Assembly (NCBI RefSeq): GCF_018390605.1
Contig: NZ_JAHBGD010000005.1
Span: 372,001-436,000 of the forward strand
Length of the DNA: 64,000 nt
Direction of reading: 5' to 3'
DNA from: Ancylobacter defluvii
Lineage (GTDB): Bacteria; Pseudomonadota; Alphaproteobacteria; Rhizobiales; Xanthobacteraceae
The notes under the pieces were generated by a model, which saw only the letters and a program-made list of their open reading frames with translations, was not told the origin of the DNA and did no database searches. A program made the position numbers and the translations under genes. Each line of letters begins with the position of its first letter. Position 1 is the first letter of the stretch. This document shows positions 1 to 8,042 of the stretch, in pieces.

Positions 1-196
1 TGCGGAACAGTTCGATATAGGCGGTGGCGATCAGGTTCGGCACCCGGCGGGAGGAGCCGCGGGCGACGCCGATGAACAGCCCGCACACCAGCGCGCCGGA
101 AAAGGCGAGCACGAACAGCAGGACGGTGAGCTTGAGGCCGCGCAGCAGCAGATCGCCGTTCGCCAGGATCTCGCCGAACTGAAAGGAATAATTCAT
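1..196 (-). CDS. Amino-acid ABC transporter permease, N-terminal part (cut by window edge)
   Basis: Only about 65 N-terminal residues are present; the gene runs off the left edge. The visible part starts MNYSFQFGEILANGDLL and goes into a long hydrophobic stretch, then ends near an IATAYIELFR motif, which is typical of HisM/GltK-type polar amino-acid permeases. The start ATG lies 5 bp downstream of the stop of the next permease gene, so the two are translationally close and probably form a heteromeric permease. The paralogous gene next to it shows the matching AIIEFYRNTPPL motif. The substrate cannot be told from sequence. Confidence 0.85.
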   Translation of the reverse strand, partial: MNYSFQFGEILANGDLLLRGLKLTVLLFVLAFSGALVCGLFIGVARGSSRRVPNLIATAYIELFR

Positions 197-201
197 GGCG
201 C

Positions 202-873
202 TCACCGTGCCGCCCGGCGGGCGAGGCGATGCTCCACCGCGCGCATGCCGAGACTGGCGAGGAACAGGACGGTGAAGAACATCACCGCGACGGTCGAGTA
301 GATCTCCATCGGCCGGTAGGTCTGGGTCGCCAGTACCATCGCCTTGTAGACCAGCTCGCCATAGGTGAGCGTGGCGGCGAGCGAGGTGGTCTTCACCAGC
401 TCGAAGGAGCGCTCCATCAGCGGCGGGATCATCCGGCGGAAGGCCTGCGGCAGGATGACCCGGCGCATCAGCTGCGCGTGGCCCATGCCGATGGCGCGCC
501 CGGCTTCCCACTGGCCGCGCTCGACCGAAACGATGCCGCCGCGGAACACCTCGGCGAAGAAGGCGCCGGACTGCACCGACAGCGCCGCCGCCGCGGCGGC
601 GAAGGGCGTGAGGCTGATGCCGGTCAGGATCGGCAGGCCGTAGAAATACCAGAAGAAATGCACCAGCGGCGGGGTGTTGCGGTAGAACTCGATGATCGCG
701 GTGGCGGGGATCGAGAGGAAGCGCGTCGGCGCCAGCCGCCCCATCGCCAGAACCAGCCCGATGACGAGGCCGAGGCCGATCGAGAAGCCGGAAAGCTTCA
801 GCGTGTTGACCAGACCTTCCAGCAGCACGCCGAAATTGAGCCAGACCGGTCGGAAGTCCCATACATACTGCAT
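202..873 (-). CDS. Amino-acid ABC transporter permease (HisM/GltK family)
   Basis: The 223-residue membrane protein has several hydrophobic segments and the conserved permease loop EFYRNTPPLVHFFW (residues about 64-77), followed by an EAA-type cytoplasmic loop (EAGRAIGMGHAQLMRRVILPQA). Length and motifs match the inner-membrane subunit of polar amino-acid ABC importers. It sits between the binding-protein gene and the partial permease, all on the minus strand, so the three form one importer operon. No ATPase subunit is seen in the window; it probably lies beyond the left edge. Confidence 0.92.
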   Translation of the reverse strand: MQYVWDFRPVWLNFGVLLEGLVNTLKLSGFSIGLGLVIGLVLAMGRLAPTRFLSIPATAIIEFYRNTPPLVHFFWYFYGLPILTGISLTPFAAAAAALSVQSGAFFAEVFRGGIVSVERGQWEAGRAIGMGHAQLMRRVILPQAFRRMIPPLMERSFELVKTTSLAATLTYGELVYKAMVLATQTYRPMEIYSTVAVMFFTVLFLASLGMRAVEHRLARRAAR

Positions 874-913
874 TCGGATCCGCCTTGCCGGGATCGGGAA
901 ACGTAAAAGCAGA

Positions 914-943
914 TCGGCGCACCGCTGTCTCGCGGCGCGCCGA
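914..943 (-). terminator. Intercistronic stem-loop between binding protein and permease genes
   Basis: The spacer after the binding-protein stop codon contains a strong stem: TCGGCGC, one mismatch, CCGC, a 6-nt loop, then GCGG and GCGCCGA. On the minus strand it is followed by a short T-containing stretch (TCTGCTTTTACG). It may act as a partial terminator or an RNA-stabilising hairpin that gives more binding protein than permease. It is not a textbook terminator because the T run is short. Confidence 0.55.
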
Positions 944-960
944 CCGGGGCAGGCGGGTGA

Positions 961-1839
961 TCAGGACTTCCAGCGCTCGCGCATGATCGCCGGCGTCGCG
1001 GCCGGATCGATGCCGCGGAAGGCAAGGTAGTCTTCGAAGATCTTCTGGGTCTGGCCGGTGGCGTAGAAATAGGCCAGGCAGACGCCGAGCCAGTCGCGCC
1101 AGCTCTTGTCGGCGACGTTCGGCACCGCGGCGGAGGACGGCGATTCGCGCAGCGGCTGCGGCAGGATGACCTTGCCGCGCTTGAGGCGCGACTGCAGCAT
1201 CACCAGCGCCGGGTGGAACAGCGAGATGCCGTCCATGCGGCCGGCGATGAAGGCGGCGCCGGTCTCGTCGGCGCTGGGGAAGCGCTCGATGGTGGCCTTG
1301 GGCAGGCGCACGGTGATGTCGCGATCGGGCGAGGTGCCGAGCACGACGCCGATGCGGAATTCCGGCTTGTTCATCTCCTCCCACGAGGTGACGCTGACCC
1401 CGTCGGCGAGCAGCACGCCCTGGGCGTACCAGAACATCGGCTGCACCGGGAAATCCACCGCCAGCGCGCGCTGCGGGGTGGCGTCCATGGTGAACATGAC
1501 GTCGAACTGCCCGGCCTGAAGCGCGGCGACGGCATTGCCCCAGGTGGTCTCGACCGGCACCGGCTTGACGCCGAGCTCCTTGGCCACCGCGACGCCGAGG
1601 CCCCAGCCGAGGCCGTACCATTCGCCGCTGCGCTGGTCCTTGTAGAACCACGGCTCGCCCGGCGCGACGCCGATGCGCAGCTCGCCGCGGTCGCGAATGG
1701 CTTTCAGCGATCCGCCAGCGTCCTGCGCCAGCGCCGAACCCGGCGTGGCGACGACGGAGCTGGCGGCGAGGGCCGCGGTCGCTCCCATGAGCGAGCCGGC
1801 GGTTAGAAAGGCGCGGCGGTTGCCGAGCTGTTCAGTCAT
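961..1839 (-). CDS. Amino-acid ABC transporter substrate-binding protein (Tat-exported)
   Basis: This 292-residue periplasmic solute-binding protein (SBP_bac_3 type) begins with a twin-arginine signal (NRRAFLTAGSLMG, then a hydrophobic Ala-rich stretch ending in SALA). The mature part starts LKAIRDRGELRIGVAPGEPWF and carries the GWGLGVAVAKELGVKPVPVETTW segment typical of amino-acid binding proteins. It is the first gene of the importer operon. A 12-bp palindrome 64-75 bp upstream of the start is a likely site for the XRE-cupin regulator encoded next door. The ligand cannot be named. Confidence 0.9.
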   Translation of the reverse strand: MTEQLGNRRAFLTAGSLMGATAALAASSVVATPGSALAQDAGGSLKAIRDRGELRIGVAPGEPWFYKDQRSGEWYGLGWGLGVAVAKELGVKPVPVETTWGNAVAALQAGQFDVMFTMDATPQRALAVDFPVQPMFWYAQGVLLADGVSVTSWEEMNKPEFRIGVVLGTSPDRDITVRLPKATIERFPSADETGAAFIAGRMDGISLFHPALVMLQSRLKRGKVILPQPLRESPSSAAVPNVADKSWRDWLGVCLAYFYATGQTQKIFEDYLAFRGIDPAATPAIMRERWKS

Positions 1840-1902
1840 GTGAACATCCTCTGGAAATGGATGGCAAATCTATATTTGTTTGGTAGATAATTGAAAGTAC
1901 GT

Positions 1903-1914
1903 TTCTTATAAGAA
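1903..1914. promoter_or_regulatory. Candidate operator of the XRE-cupin regulator (site 1)
   Basis: TTCTTATAAGAA is a perfect 12-bp palindrome in the AT-rich spacer upstream of the binding-protein gene. A second palindrome of the same layout (TTC-YT-NN-AR-GAA) is at 2632-2643 upstream of the regulator gene, at almost the same distance from its start codon. Sharing of layout and position suggests one regulator for both; this is inference from sequence only. Confidence 0.5.
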
Positions 1915-1938
1915 TGTTTTATTCCTAATACGAAACTG

Positions 1939-2559
1939 TCAAGTGGACTCCGGCAGAGTTTCGGCAAAATCGAGATTTTGGTCGGCGGCGCAGACCCAGA
2001 AAATCTCGGCATCGTCGGCGCCGGCACTGAGCAGCGCGTGTCCCATGGTGCTATCGAAATAGACGCTGTCGCCCTCGTCGAGGGTAACGGGGGCGTAGAA
2101 TTCGGTGAGCAGCGTCACCCGGCCCTTCAGCACCAGCACCACCTCCTCGCCGGCATGGGCGACCAGCGCGCCGAATTCGCGCGTCTCATGGGCGCGCAGC
2201 CGCGCCTTCATCGGCTGCATGCGTTTGGCGGTGAGATCCGAACACAGCATTTCCAGCGTGTAGGCACGGGTGCGGATATAATCGCCCTGGCCGACGCGGG
2301 TCAGCGAGCGCCGGCCGTGCGGCGCCTGCTTGCGGGTGGCCGAGAACAGTTCGGAAATATCGATTCCCAGCCCTTGGGCGAGGCGGATGATGTTGTCATA
2401 GGTCGGGGAGAGCAGGTTGTTCTCGATCTTCGAGATGGCGGACGGCGAGATGCCGGAGCGCGCCGCCACCTCCTTGATGGTGAGGCCGGCGCGGCTGCGC
2501 AGCCCCTTCACCCGGCCGCCCAGATCGACGCCGTCGCTCTCGCCGGTCTTCATATCCAT
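1939..2559 (-). CDS. XRE family transcriptional regulator with C-terminal cupin domain
   Basis: Starting at MDMKTGESDG the protein has 206 residues. Residues about 15-65 form a helix-turn-helix of the XRE type (RVKGLRSRAGLTIKEVAARSGISPSAISKIE), and the C-terminal half is a small-molecule-binding cupin (HAGEEVVLVLKGRVTLLTEF and DEGDSVYFDSTMGHALLS). The reading frame is open for over 300 bp upstream, but the family-like sequence begins at the chosen start. Proteins of this class usually control the neighbouring transport or catabolic genes, here the amino-acid importer 99 bp downstream on the same strand. Confidence 0.9.
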   Translation of the reverse strand: MDMKTGESDGVDLGGRVKGLRSRAGLTIKEVAARSGISPSAISKIENNLLSPTYDNIIRLAQGLGIDISELFSATRKQAPHGRRSLTRVGQGDYIRTRAYTLEMLCSDLTAKRMQPMKARLRAHETREFGALVAHAGEEVVLVLKGRVTLLTEFYAPVTLDEGDSVYFDSTMGHALLSAGADDAEIFWVCAADQNLDFAETLPEST

Positions 2560-2631
2560 CACGGCGCCTCCCACAGCGATCCGACCCAATGTGACGCCAT
2601 CAAAGCATCGTCGCCGGAAGCGAACAATATA

Positions 2632-2643
2632 TTCCTTTAGGAA
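2632..2643. promoter_or_regulatory. Candidate operator of the XRE-cupin regulator (site 2)
   Basis: TTCCTTTAGGAA has TTCCT and AGGAA arms around two bases and lies 73-84 bp upstream of the regulator start. It matches the layout of the palindrome at 1903-1914 and suggests autoregulation. Confidence 0.45.
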
Positions 2644-2723
2644 AACTGCACCGCGTGTGCCCTGTGGCGTGCGCCGGGCGGTGGCATCGCGCTGCCGGGC
2701 TTCCCGAAGACGGGTGGAGCCGC

Positions 2724-2753
2724 AAAAAAAAGCCCGCGGACGGTGCCGCGGGC
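2724..2753 (-). terminator. Rho-independent terminator of the CaiB/enoyl-CoA hydratase operon
   Basis: Read on the minus strand, an 8-bp GC stem (GCCCGCGG, 6-nt loop, CCGCGGGC) is followed at once by eight T residues. It lies about 80 bp beyond the stop codon of the enoyl-CoA hydratase gene, as expected for an intrinsic terminator. Confidence 0.85.
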
Positions 2754-2833
2754 GTATCGCTGATCTGACGGGAGCCGAATCGCCGCGGAAGGCGCTCAGC
2801 CGCGGCGGGCGGCGCGTCGCGACGGCGCGCCGG

Positions 2834-3673
2834 CTATTCGCCGCGCCATGCCGGCGGGCGCTTGCCAAGAAAGGCCTCGACGCCCTCGCGGAAATCCGCC
2901 GAGCCATAGGTTTCGCGCACCAGATCGGCGTCGGCGGCGTCGGGGTCGTGGGCGAGGCGGCGCAGCATCTCCTTGGTGACGCGCAGCGTGATCGGCGCGT
3001 GCGAAACCAGGCGGGCGCACAGTTCCGCGACGCGGGCGTCGAGTTCCTCCGGCGGCACCACCGTCACATAGCCCGGCGGCAGTTCCTCGGCCTTCGGCGT
3101 CTCGGCGAGCAGCAGCATGCGCTTGACCGTGCTCACCCCCAGCGTCGCCACCAGCCGCTGCACATTGGAGGCCGACAGGCAGTTGCCCAGCGTGCGGGCG
3201 ATCGGCACCCCGAAGCGGGCGCCCGGCGTCGCCAGCCGGAAATCGCAGGCATTGGCCAGCGCCATGCCGCCGCCGACCGCCCAGCCTTCCACCACCGCGA
3301 CGGTGGGCACGGCAAGCGCTTCCAGCGTGCCGACATAGTGCTCGACCTTCTCCTCATAGGCGATGCCGTCGCCGCCGGAGGAGAAGGCGCGGAACTGCTC
3401 GATATCCGTGCCGGCGATGAAGGCCTTGCCGCCGGCGCCGCGCAGCACCGCGACCCGCACCTCGCGGGTGGCCGAGATGACGCGGCAGGCGTCGGCAAGC
3501 TCCTCATACATGCGCCAGGTCATGGCGTTGCGGGCCGAAGGGCGATCGAAGGTGAGGCGGGCGACCGGACCTTCGATGGCAAGGCGCACGGTGCCTTCGC
3601 TGCTTTCCGCCCGGGCGGCCTCGGATTTGACGGCCTCGGATTTGGCGGCCTCGGGTTTGGCGACGACGTTCAT
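2834..3673 (-). CDS. Enoyl-CoA hydratase/isomerase family protein
   Basis: This 279-residue crotonase-fold protein has the usual motifs: RLTFDRPSARNAMTWRMYEEL near residue 45, the oxyanion-hole segment GGKAFIAGTDIEQF near residue 90, and AVVEGWAVGGGMALANACDFRLA near residue 125. It probably hydrates or isomerises an acyl-CoA thioester in the cytoplasm. The start overlaps the stop of the CoA-transferase gene by 4 bp (ATGA), so the two are translationally coupled. The N-terminus carries a low-complexity Ala/Lys/Glu/Ser run encoded by a 15-bp triplicate. The acyl substrate is unknown. Confidence 0.92.
   Translation of the reverse strand: MNVVAKPEAAKSEAVKSEAARAESSEGTVRLAIEGPVARLTFDRPSARNAMTWRMYEELADACRVISATREVRVAVLRGAGGKAFIAGTDIEQFRAFSSGGDGIAYEEKVEHYVGTLEALAVPTVAVVEGWAVGGGMALANACDFRLATPGARFGVPIARTLGNCLSASNVQRLVATLGVSTVKRMLLLAETPKAEELPPGYVTVVPPEELDARVAELCARLVSHAPITLRVTKEMLRRLAHDPDAADADLVRETYGSADFREGVEAFLGKRPPAWRGE
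3617..3661 (-). repeat. Three tandem 15-bp units in the 5' end of the enoyl-CoA hydratase gene
   Basis: Three consecutive 15-bp units that differ at one or two positions encode the KPEAAKSEAVKSEAA-like N-terminal extension. The repeat keeps the reading frame and lies outside the crotonase fold. Confidence 0.8.
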
Positions 3674-4938
3674 GACGCGAAGGCTCCGCGAGCGGTGAGA
3701 TTTTCGATGGCGGCGCTGTCGAGGCCGATCTCCTTCAGCACCTCGTCGGTGTGCTGACCGAGCAGCGGCGGGTGGCGGCGCACCTGCTGCGGGGTGCCGG
3801 TGAGCTTCACCGCAAAGCCGATATTCGACACCTTGCCCTCGTTCGGATGATCGATCTCGATGCGCATCTGCCGATGGCGGCCGTGCTCGCTCTCGAACGC
3901 CTCGGGATAAGTGTACATCGTGCCGGCCGGAATGCCGACGGCGAGCAGCGCCTCCACCCACTCATCCGAGGTGCGGGTGACGAAGGTCTTCTCCAGTTCC
4001 TCGATCAGCACCTCGCGATGGGCGAGGCGGTCGGGATTGGTCTTGAAGCGCGGATCCTCGACCAGTTCGGGGCGCGCCAGCGTGTCGCACAGCAGCAGCC
4101 AGAGCTTCTGGTTGGTGGCGCCCATGACGAAATAGCCGTCCTTGGACTTCACCGCCTGATAGGGCGCGCTCATGCGGTTGGCAGTGCCGAGCGGGATCGG
4201 CTGGGTGCCGCGGCCCCAATATTCCGAGATGTCCCATACCGAGAAGGCCAGCGCCGCCTCGAACAGCGAGGCATCGATGTACTGGCCCTCGCCGGTGGCC
4301 TTGGCGCCGATATAGGCGGCGAGCACCGCATAGGTGGCGAACAGGCCGCAGCCGATATCGGCGACCGGCACGCCGGCCTTCACCGGCAGCCCGCCGGGAT
4401 GGCCGGTGACGCTCATGACGCCGGACATCGCCTGCGCCATCAGGTCGAAGCCGGGCCGCCCCGCCCAGGGACCGGACTGGCCGAAGCCGGAGATGGAAGC
4501 ATAGACCAGACGCGGATTATGGTGGCGAATGGTCTCGTAGTCGCATTTCAGCTTCTTCATCACCCCCGGCCGATAGTTCTCGACCAGGATGTCGGCGCTC
4601 TTGACCAGTTCGTAGAACAACTCGCGGCCGGCGTCGCTCTTGAGGTTCACCGCCACCGAGCGCTTGTTGCGGTTCATGTTGAGGAAGCCCATGCTGTCGG
4701 GCCCCTTCATCTTGAACCCCATGGCGCCACGGGTCTGGTCGCCGGTGCCCGGCGGCTCGATCTTGATGACGTCGGCGCCGAGATCGCCGAGCAGCATGCA
4801 GCTATACGGGCCGGCCATGACCTGGCTGACATCGAGCACCCGCACGCCGGCAAGGGGGAGCGGCCGCGGCGGCGCTGCATTGTCCTCCTGGCGCTGGGTG
4901 GCCGGCTTCTCCCGCGATTGGTCCAGAACATCGGTCAT
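3670..4938 (-). CDS. CaiB/BaiF family CoA-transferase
   Basis: This family III CoA-transferase has 422 residues from the chosen start MTDVLDQSREK, which has an AAAGG ribosome site upstream; an in-frame ATG 39 bp further up is less well placed. Motifs include LAGVRVLDVSQVMAGPYS, GDLGADVIKIEPPGTGDQTR, FLNMNRNKRSVAVNLKS and the catalytic-Asp region GFDLMAQAMSGVMSVTGHPGG. It would move CoA onto a carboxylic acid in the cytoplasm. It is coupled to the enoyl-CoA hydratase and lies downstream of a TctCBA importer and a GntR gene, suggesting CoA activation of an imported acid. Confidence 0.92.
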   Translation of the reverse strand: MTDVLDQSREKPATQRQEDNAAPPRPLPLAGVRVLDVSQVMAGPYSCMLLGDLGADVIKIEPPGTGDQTRGAMGFKMKGPDSMGFLNMNRNKRSVAVNLKSDAGRELFYELVKSADILVENYRPGVMKKLKCDYETIRHHNPRLVYASISGFGQSGPWAGRPGFDLMAQAMSGVMSVTGHPGGLPVKAGVPVADIGCGLFATYAVLAAYIGAKATGEGQYIDASLFEAALAFSVWDISEYWGRGTQPIPLGTANRMSAPYQAVKSKDGYFVMGATNQKLWLLLCDTLARPELVEDPRFKTNPDRLAHREVLIEELEKTFVTRTSDEWVEALLAVGIPAGTMYTYPEAFESEHGRHRQMRIEIDHPNEGKVSNIGFAVKLTGTPQQVRRHPPLLGQHTDEVLKEIGLDSAAIENLTARGAFAS

Positions 4939-4977
4939 CGGTTTCGAGCCTTTCTGCGGGAGGAGCCCGCATAACAA

Positions 4978-4990
4978 ATCAATAATTACA
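4978..4990. promoter_or_regulatory. Shared 13-bp motif upstream of the CoA-transferase gene
   Basis: ATCAATAATTACA occurs 40 bp upstream of the CoA-transferase start and again, base for base, at 9132-9144 upstream of the tctC-type gene at the head of the cluster. Both sit in short AT-rich stretches in GC-rich DNA. The local GntR regulator is the obvious candidate to bind them, but this is inference. Confidence 0.45.
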
Positions 4991-4999
4991 AACTGCGCG

Positions 5000-5033
5000 G
5001 AGCGCGGCCCCCGGAAGGGCCGGCGCCGCGCTC
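5000..5033 (-). terminator. Stem-loop at the end of the GntR gene
   Basis: A 9-bp perfect stem (GAGCGCGGC with GCCGCGCTC) with a further GC inner stem overlaps the stop codon of the GntR gene. There is no good T run, so it may be a weak terminator or an RNA-processing hairpin separating the transporter/regulator genes from the CoA-transferase genes. Confidence 0.45.
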
Positions 5034-5769
5034 AACCGGTGAGCGCGGCCGTGGGCTTGCGCCCGCGCGGCCTCGGCTTGGCCGCCGCCGCTTGCGCCTC
5101 GCCGCCGGTCTGGAGACGACTTACGAAGGCGCGGGCGATGCCCACCGTGGTGCCGGTGACATGGGTCTCGAGGATGGCGGCGAGGCGCGGGGCATCGCGC
5201 GCCGCCAGCGCCTCGATCATCTGCGTGTGCTCGGCCACCGCCGCCTGCCAGTGCTCCCGGCTCTTGCGCACCACGAAACGGCAGGCGTGGATGCGGGTGA
5301 GGATCTGCTGGTAGAAGGCGGAGAGGGTGGCGTTGCCGGCGATGGTGAAGAAACCCTCGTGGATCAGCCGGTTGTGGCGCAGATACTCGACCTCGTCGTC
5401 GGCCTCGTAGCAGGCGATCATCCGCTCGTGCAGCGCGCGCATGCGCGCCACATCGGCATCGGTGGCGTTCTGGCAGGCGAGCAGGCCGGCCAGTCGCTCC
5501 AGCGAGGCCATGATCGGGAACAACTCCTCGATCTGCTCCTCGGTGATGCGGGCGACGATGGCGCCGCGATGCGGCAGGATCTGCAGCACTCCTTCCGCCG
5601 CCAGCACCTTCAGCGCCTCGCGAATCGGCGTGCGCGACACGCCGAAGCGCTCGCACAGCTCCTCCTCCGGCACTTTCTCGCCCGGCCGCAGCTCGCCTTG
5701 CAGGATCATCTCGCGCAAGGGCGCGACGAGGGATTCGTGGAGAGAATGACGGACGATGGGCGAGGACAT
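5032..5769 (-). CDS. GntR family regulator, FCD (FadR) subfamily
   Basis: The 245-residue protein has an N-terminal winged helix (LREMILQGELRPGEKVPEEELCERFGVSRTPIREALKVLAAEG, residues about 16-60) and an all-helical FCD effector domain with the metal-ligand-type segment NRLIHEGFFTIAGN and the late histidine HVTGTTVGIARAF. The frame is open upstream, but MSSPIVRHSLHES is the family-like start. It lies in line with and 83 bp after the TctA gene. FCD regulators often sense carboxylic acids, which suits a tricarboxylate-type transporter and CoA-transferase operon. Confidence 0.92.
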   Translation of the reverse strand: MSSPIVRHSLHESLVAPLREMILQGELRPGEKVPEEELCERFGVSRTPIREALKVLAAEGVLQILPHRGAIVARITEEQIEELFPIMASLERLAGLLACQNATDADVARMRALHERMIACYEADDEVEYLRHNRLIHEGFFTIAGNATLSAFYQQILTRIHACRFVVRKSREHWQAAVAEHTQMIEALAARDAPRLAAILETHVTGTTVGIARAFVSRLQTGGEAQAAAAKPRPRGRKPTAALTG

Positions 5770-5852
5770 GCGGTCTGTTCCTGACGGCTTCTGCGAGCCT
5801 GTGCGTTTCCCGGTGGCAGGATAGGCGGGAACCGCCTGTGTCGGAAAGTCGA

Positions 5853-7388
5853 TCACGCCGACCTCCCTTCCGGCGCCGGGGCGGCGCCGTCCTTGGGCGT
5901 GGCCGCGCGGCCCTTGAGCAGCAGCGAGATCGCCGGCAGGCACAGCAGCAGCAGGCCGAGGCCCATCATGGTCGCGACGAGGCCGTTGGAGAAGAAGATC
6001 GCCGGCGAACCGTCCGAGGTCAGCATGGCCTGGCGGAAGGCATCCTCCGCCTTGTCGCCCAGCACCATGGCGAGCACGAAGGGCGCCAGAGGGTAGTCGA
6101 GCTTCTTGAACACGTAGCCGACGATGCCGAAGCCCAGCGCCAGCCAGACATCGAACATGTGGTTGGCCACGGTATAGGCGCCGATGACGCAGACGACGGT
6201 GATCAGCGGCCCGACGACGGTGAAGGGCGCCCGCAGGATGAAGGCGAACAGCGGCACGGTGGCCAGAACCAGCACGACGGCGATGAGGTTGCCCATATAC
6301 ATCGAGGCGATCAGGCCCCAGACGAAATCCGGCCGTGTCGAGAACAGCATCGGGCCGGGCGACAGGCCCCAGATCATCAGCCCGCCCATCATCACCGCGG
6401 CGGTGGCGGAGCCGGGAATGCCGAGCGCCAGCATGGGCAGCAGCGCGCACGAGCCGGCGGAATGGTCGGCGGTCTCCGGGGCGACGATGCCTTCCGGCTC
6501 GCCTTTGCCGAAGAAGCGGCCGCGGCGGGAGAAGCGGCGCCCCAGCGCGTAGCTCATGAAGGACGCGGCGGTGGGGCCGCCGGGGGTGATGCCCATCCAG
6601 CAGCCGATGAGGGCGCTGCGGATCAGCGTCGCCCAGTAGCGCGGCATTTCCGCGACGGTGCGCGCGATGACGCGAATGTCCAGCTTGGCCTTCACGCCCT
6701 CGAACTTCAGCCCCTCTTCCATGGTGAGCAGCAGCTCACCGAGGCCGAACAGGCCGATGACTGCGATGAGGAAGGAGATGCCGCCGATCAGCTCGTCGAA
6801 CTCGAAGGTGAGGCGCGACTCGCCGGAGATGGTGTCGATGCCGACGGTGGCGGCGGCGAAGCCGAGCATCATCGACACCAGCGTCTTGAACGGCGAGCCG
6901 CCGGACATGCCGATGAAGCTGGCGAAGGCCATGAAATAGACGGCGAAATATTCCGCCGCGCCGAAGCGCAGCGCGAAGTTGGCCACCCAGCCCGACAGCA
7001 GGGTGATCACCAGCACGCCGGTGAGCGCGCCGATGCCGGCGGAGGTGAAGGCGAGGGTGAGCGCCCGCGCCGCCTGCCCCTGTTTCGCCAGCGGGTAGCC
7101 GTCGAAGGTGGTGGCGACGGAGGAGGGCTCGCCGGGAATGTTGAACAGGATGGAGGTGGTCGATCCGCCGAACAGCGCGCCCCAATACATCGAGGTGAGC
7201 AGGATGATGGCGGAAATCGGATCCATGGTGAAGGTGAGCGGCAGCAGCAGCGACACGCCATTGGGGGCGCCGAGGCCCGGAAGGACGCCGACCACCAGTC
7301 CGAGAAGCACGCCCACCACCATGATCATCAGGTGATGGGCGGTGAGCGCGACGGCGAAGCCGTCCATCAATTGCCCGAAATTGCCCAT
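5853..7388 (-). CDS. Tripartite tricarboxylate transporter large permease (TctA family)
   Basis: This 511-residue polytopic membrane protein carries the family signatures [40 protein letters not shown] and GITPGGPTAASFMSYALGRR. It forms the large membrane subunit of a binding-protein-dependent secondary transporter. The small subunit and the binding protein lie upstream on the same strand in the order C-B-A. The substrate is probably an organic acid, given the CoA-transferase downstream. Confidence 0.95.
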   Translation of the reverse strand: MGNFGQLMDGFAVALTAHHLMIMVVGVLLGLVVGVLPGLGAPNGVSLLLPLTFTMDPISAIILLTSMYWGALFGGSTTSILFNIPGEPSSVATTFDGYPLAKQGQAARALTLAFTSAGIGALTGVLVITLLSGWVANFALRFGAAEYFAVYFMAFASFIGMSGGSPFKTLVSMMLGFAAATVGIDTISGESRLTFEFDELIGGISFLIAVIGLFGLGELLLTMEEGLKFEGVKAKLDIRVIARTVAEMPRYWATLIRSALIGCWMGITPGGPTAASFMSYALGRRFSRRGRFFGKGEPEGIVAPETADHSAGSCALLPMLALGIPGSATAAVMMGGLMIWGLSPGPMLFSTRPDFVWGLIASMYMGNLIAVVLVLATVPLFAFILRAPFTVVGPLITVVCVIGAYTVANHMFDVWLALGFGIVGYVFKKLDYPLAPFVLAMVLGDKAEDAFRQAMLTSDGSPAIFFSNGLVATMMGLGLLLLCLPAISLLLKGRAATPKDGAAPAPEGRSA

Positions 7389-7429
7389 GGCGCGTCCCTC
7401 GATGTTTTTTGCAGCGGTGTTTTTGTTGG

Positions 7430-7939
7430 TCAGTAGATGCCGAAGGCTTCGAGGATCGGTCCCTTGAGCAGCGGGACCATGAACAGCTTCTCGAAGATGA
7501 CGAAGTTCACCGCCACCACCGCCAGCGCCGCCAGCGCCGCGGTGAGGGTGCGGAAACCGGCGGCGATGCGCAGGGCGTAGAAGATGTAGAGCGCCATGCC
7601 GACATAGAGGCCGAGCCAGGCCGAGACGGCGACCATGGCGACGATCGGCAGGAAGAAGGCGAGGATGGTGCGCAGCCGCTCGCCATCGAGGAAGCTGTCG
7701 GCTCCGGCGTCCGCTCCCGGCCTGTCATGCCCGGCGGCGCGGCGGCGCCAGGCCTGCACGATGGTGCCGGCGCTGCCGAGGATGATCAGGCCGCCGACAT
7801 AGAAGGGGAAATAGCCGGGCTCCGGCCCGGAATCGCCCCAGGCGATGCCGTTCAGCGTGGCGCCGTAGCAGACCACCGCGCCGACGGCGGCGGTGGCGCA
7901 GGCGGCGGCGATGTCCATGGTGCTGCGCGAGATATCCAT
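7430..7939 (-). CDS. Tripartite tricarboxylate transporter small subunit (TctB family)
   Basis: A small membrane protein of 169 residues with four probable membrane segments, including VGAVVCYGATLNGIAWGDSG, PGYFPFYVGGLIILGSAGTIVQAW (the TctB signature), ILAFFLPIVAMVAVSAWLGLYVGMALY and a C-terminal ALAALAVVAVNFVIFEKLF. I chose the ATG at 7939, which has GGAG about 8 bases upstream, over an in-frame GTG nine bases earlier. It lies between the TctC and TctA genes. Confidence 0.92.
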   Translation of the reverse strand: MDISRSTMDIAAACATAAVGAVVCYGATLNGIAWGDSGPEPGYFPFYVGGLIILGSAGTIVQAWRRRAAGHDRPGADAGADSFLDGERLRTILAFFLPIVAMVAVSAWLGLYVGMALYIFYALRIAAGFRTLTAALAALAVVAVNFVIFEKLFMVPLLKGPILEAFGIY

Positions 7940-7970
7940 ATGCCTCACTCCGACGCGGCGGGAAGGAAAG

Positions 7971-8033
7971 GCGGACGACGGCGGCCGCCGTCCGCAAGGA
8001 ACGCCATGGGGGCCGTCTTCACGACGGCGCCCC
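7971..8033 (-). terminator. Two stem-loops between the binding-protein and TctB genes
   Basis: The 100-bp spacer after the TctC stop holds two hairpins. One at 7971-7995 has 12-bp arms with one mismatch around a palindromic core. One at 8008-8033 has GCCGTC and GACGGC arms with flanking G and C runs. Neither has a T tract. They probably stabilise the upstream binding-protein message or weaken read-through, as is common after binding-protein genes. Confidence 0.5.
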
Positions 8034-8042
8034 GGCGGGCGC

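Noticed and set aside
2560-2907. Extended N-terminus of the XRE-cupin regulator
   Set aside because: It is Arg/Ala-rich chance coding that runs through the terminator at 2724-2753; the family-like sequence starts at 2559.
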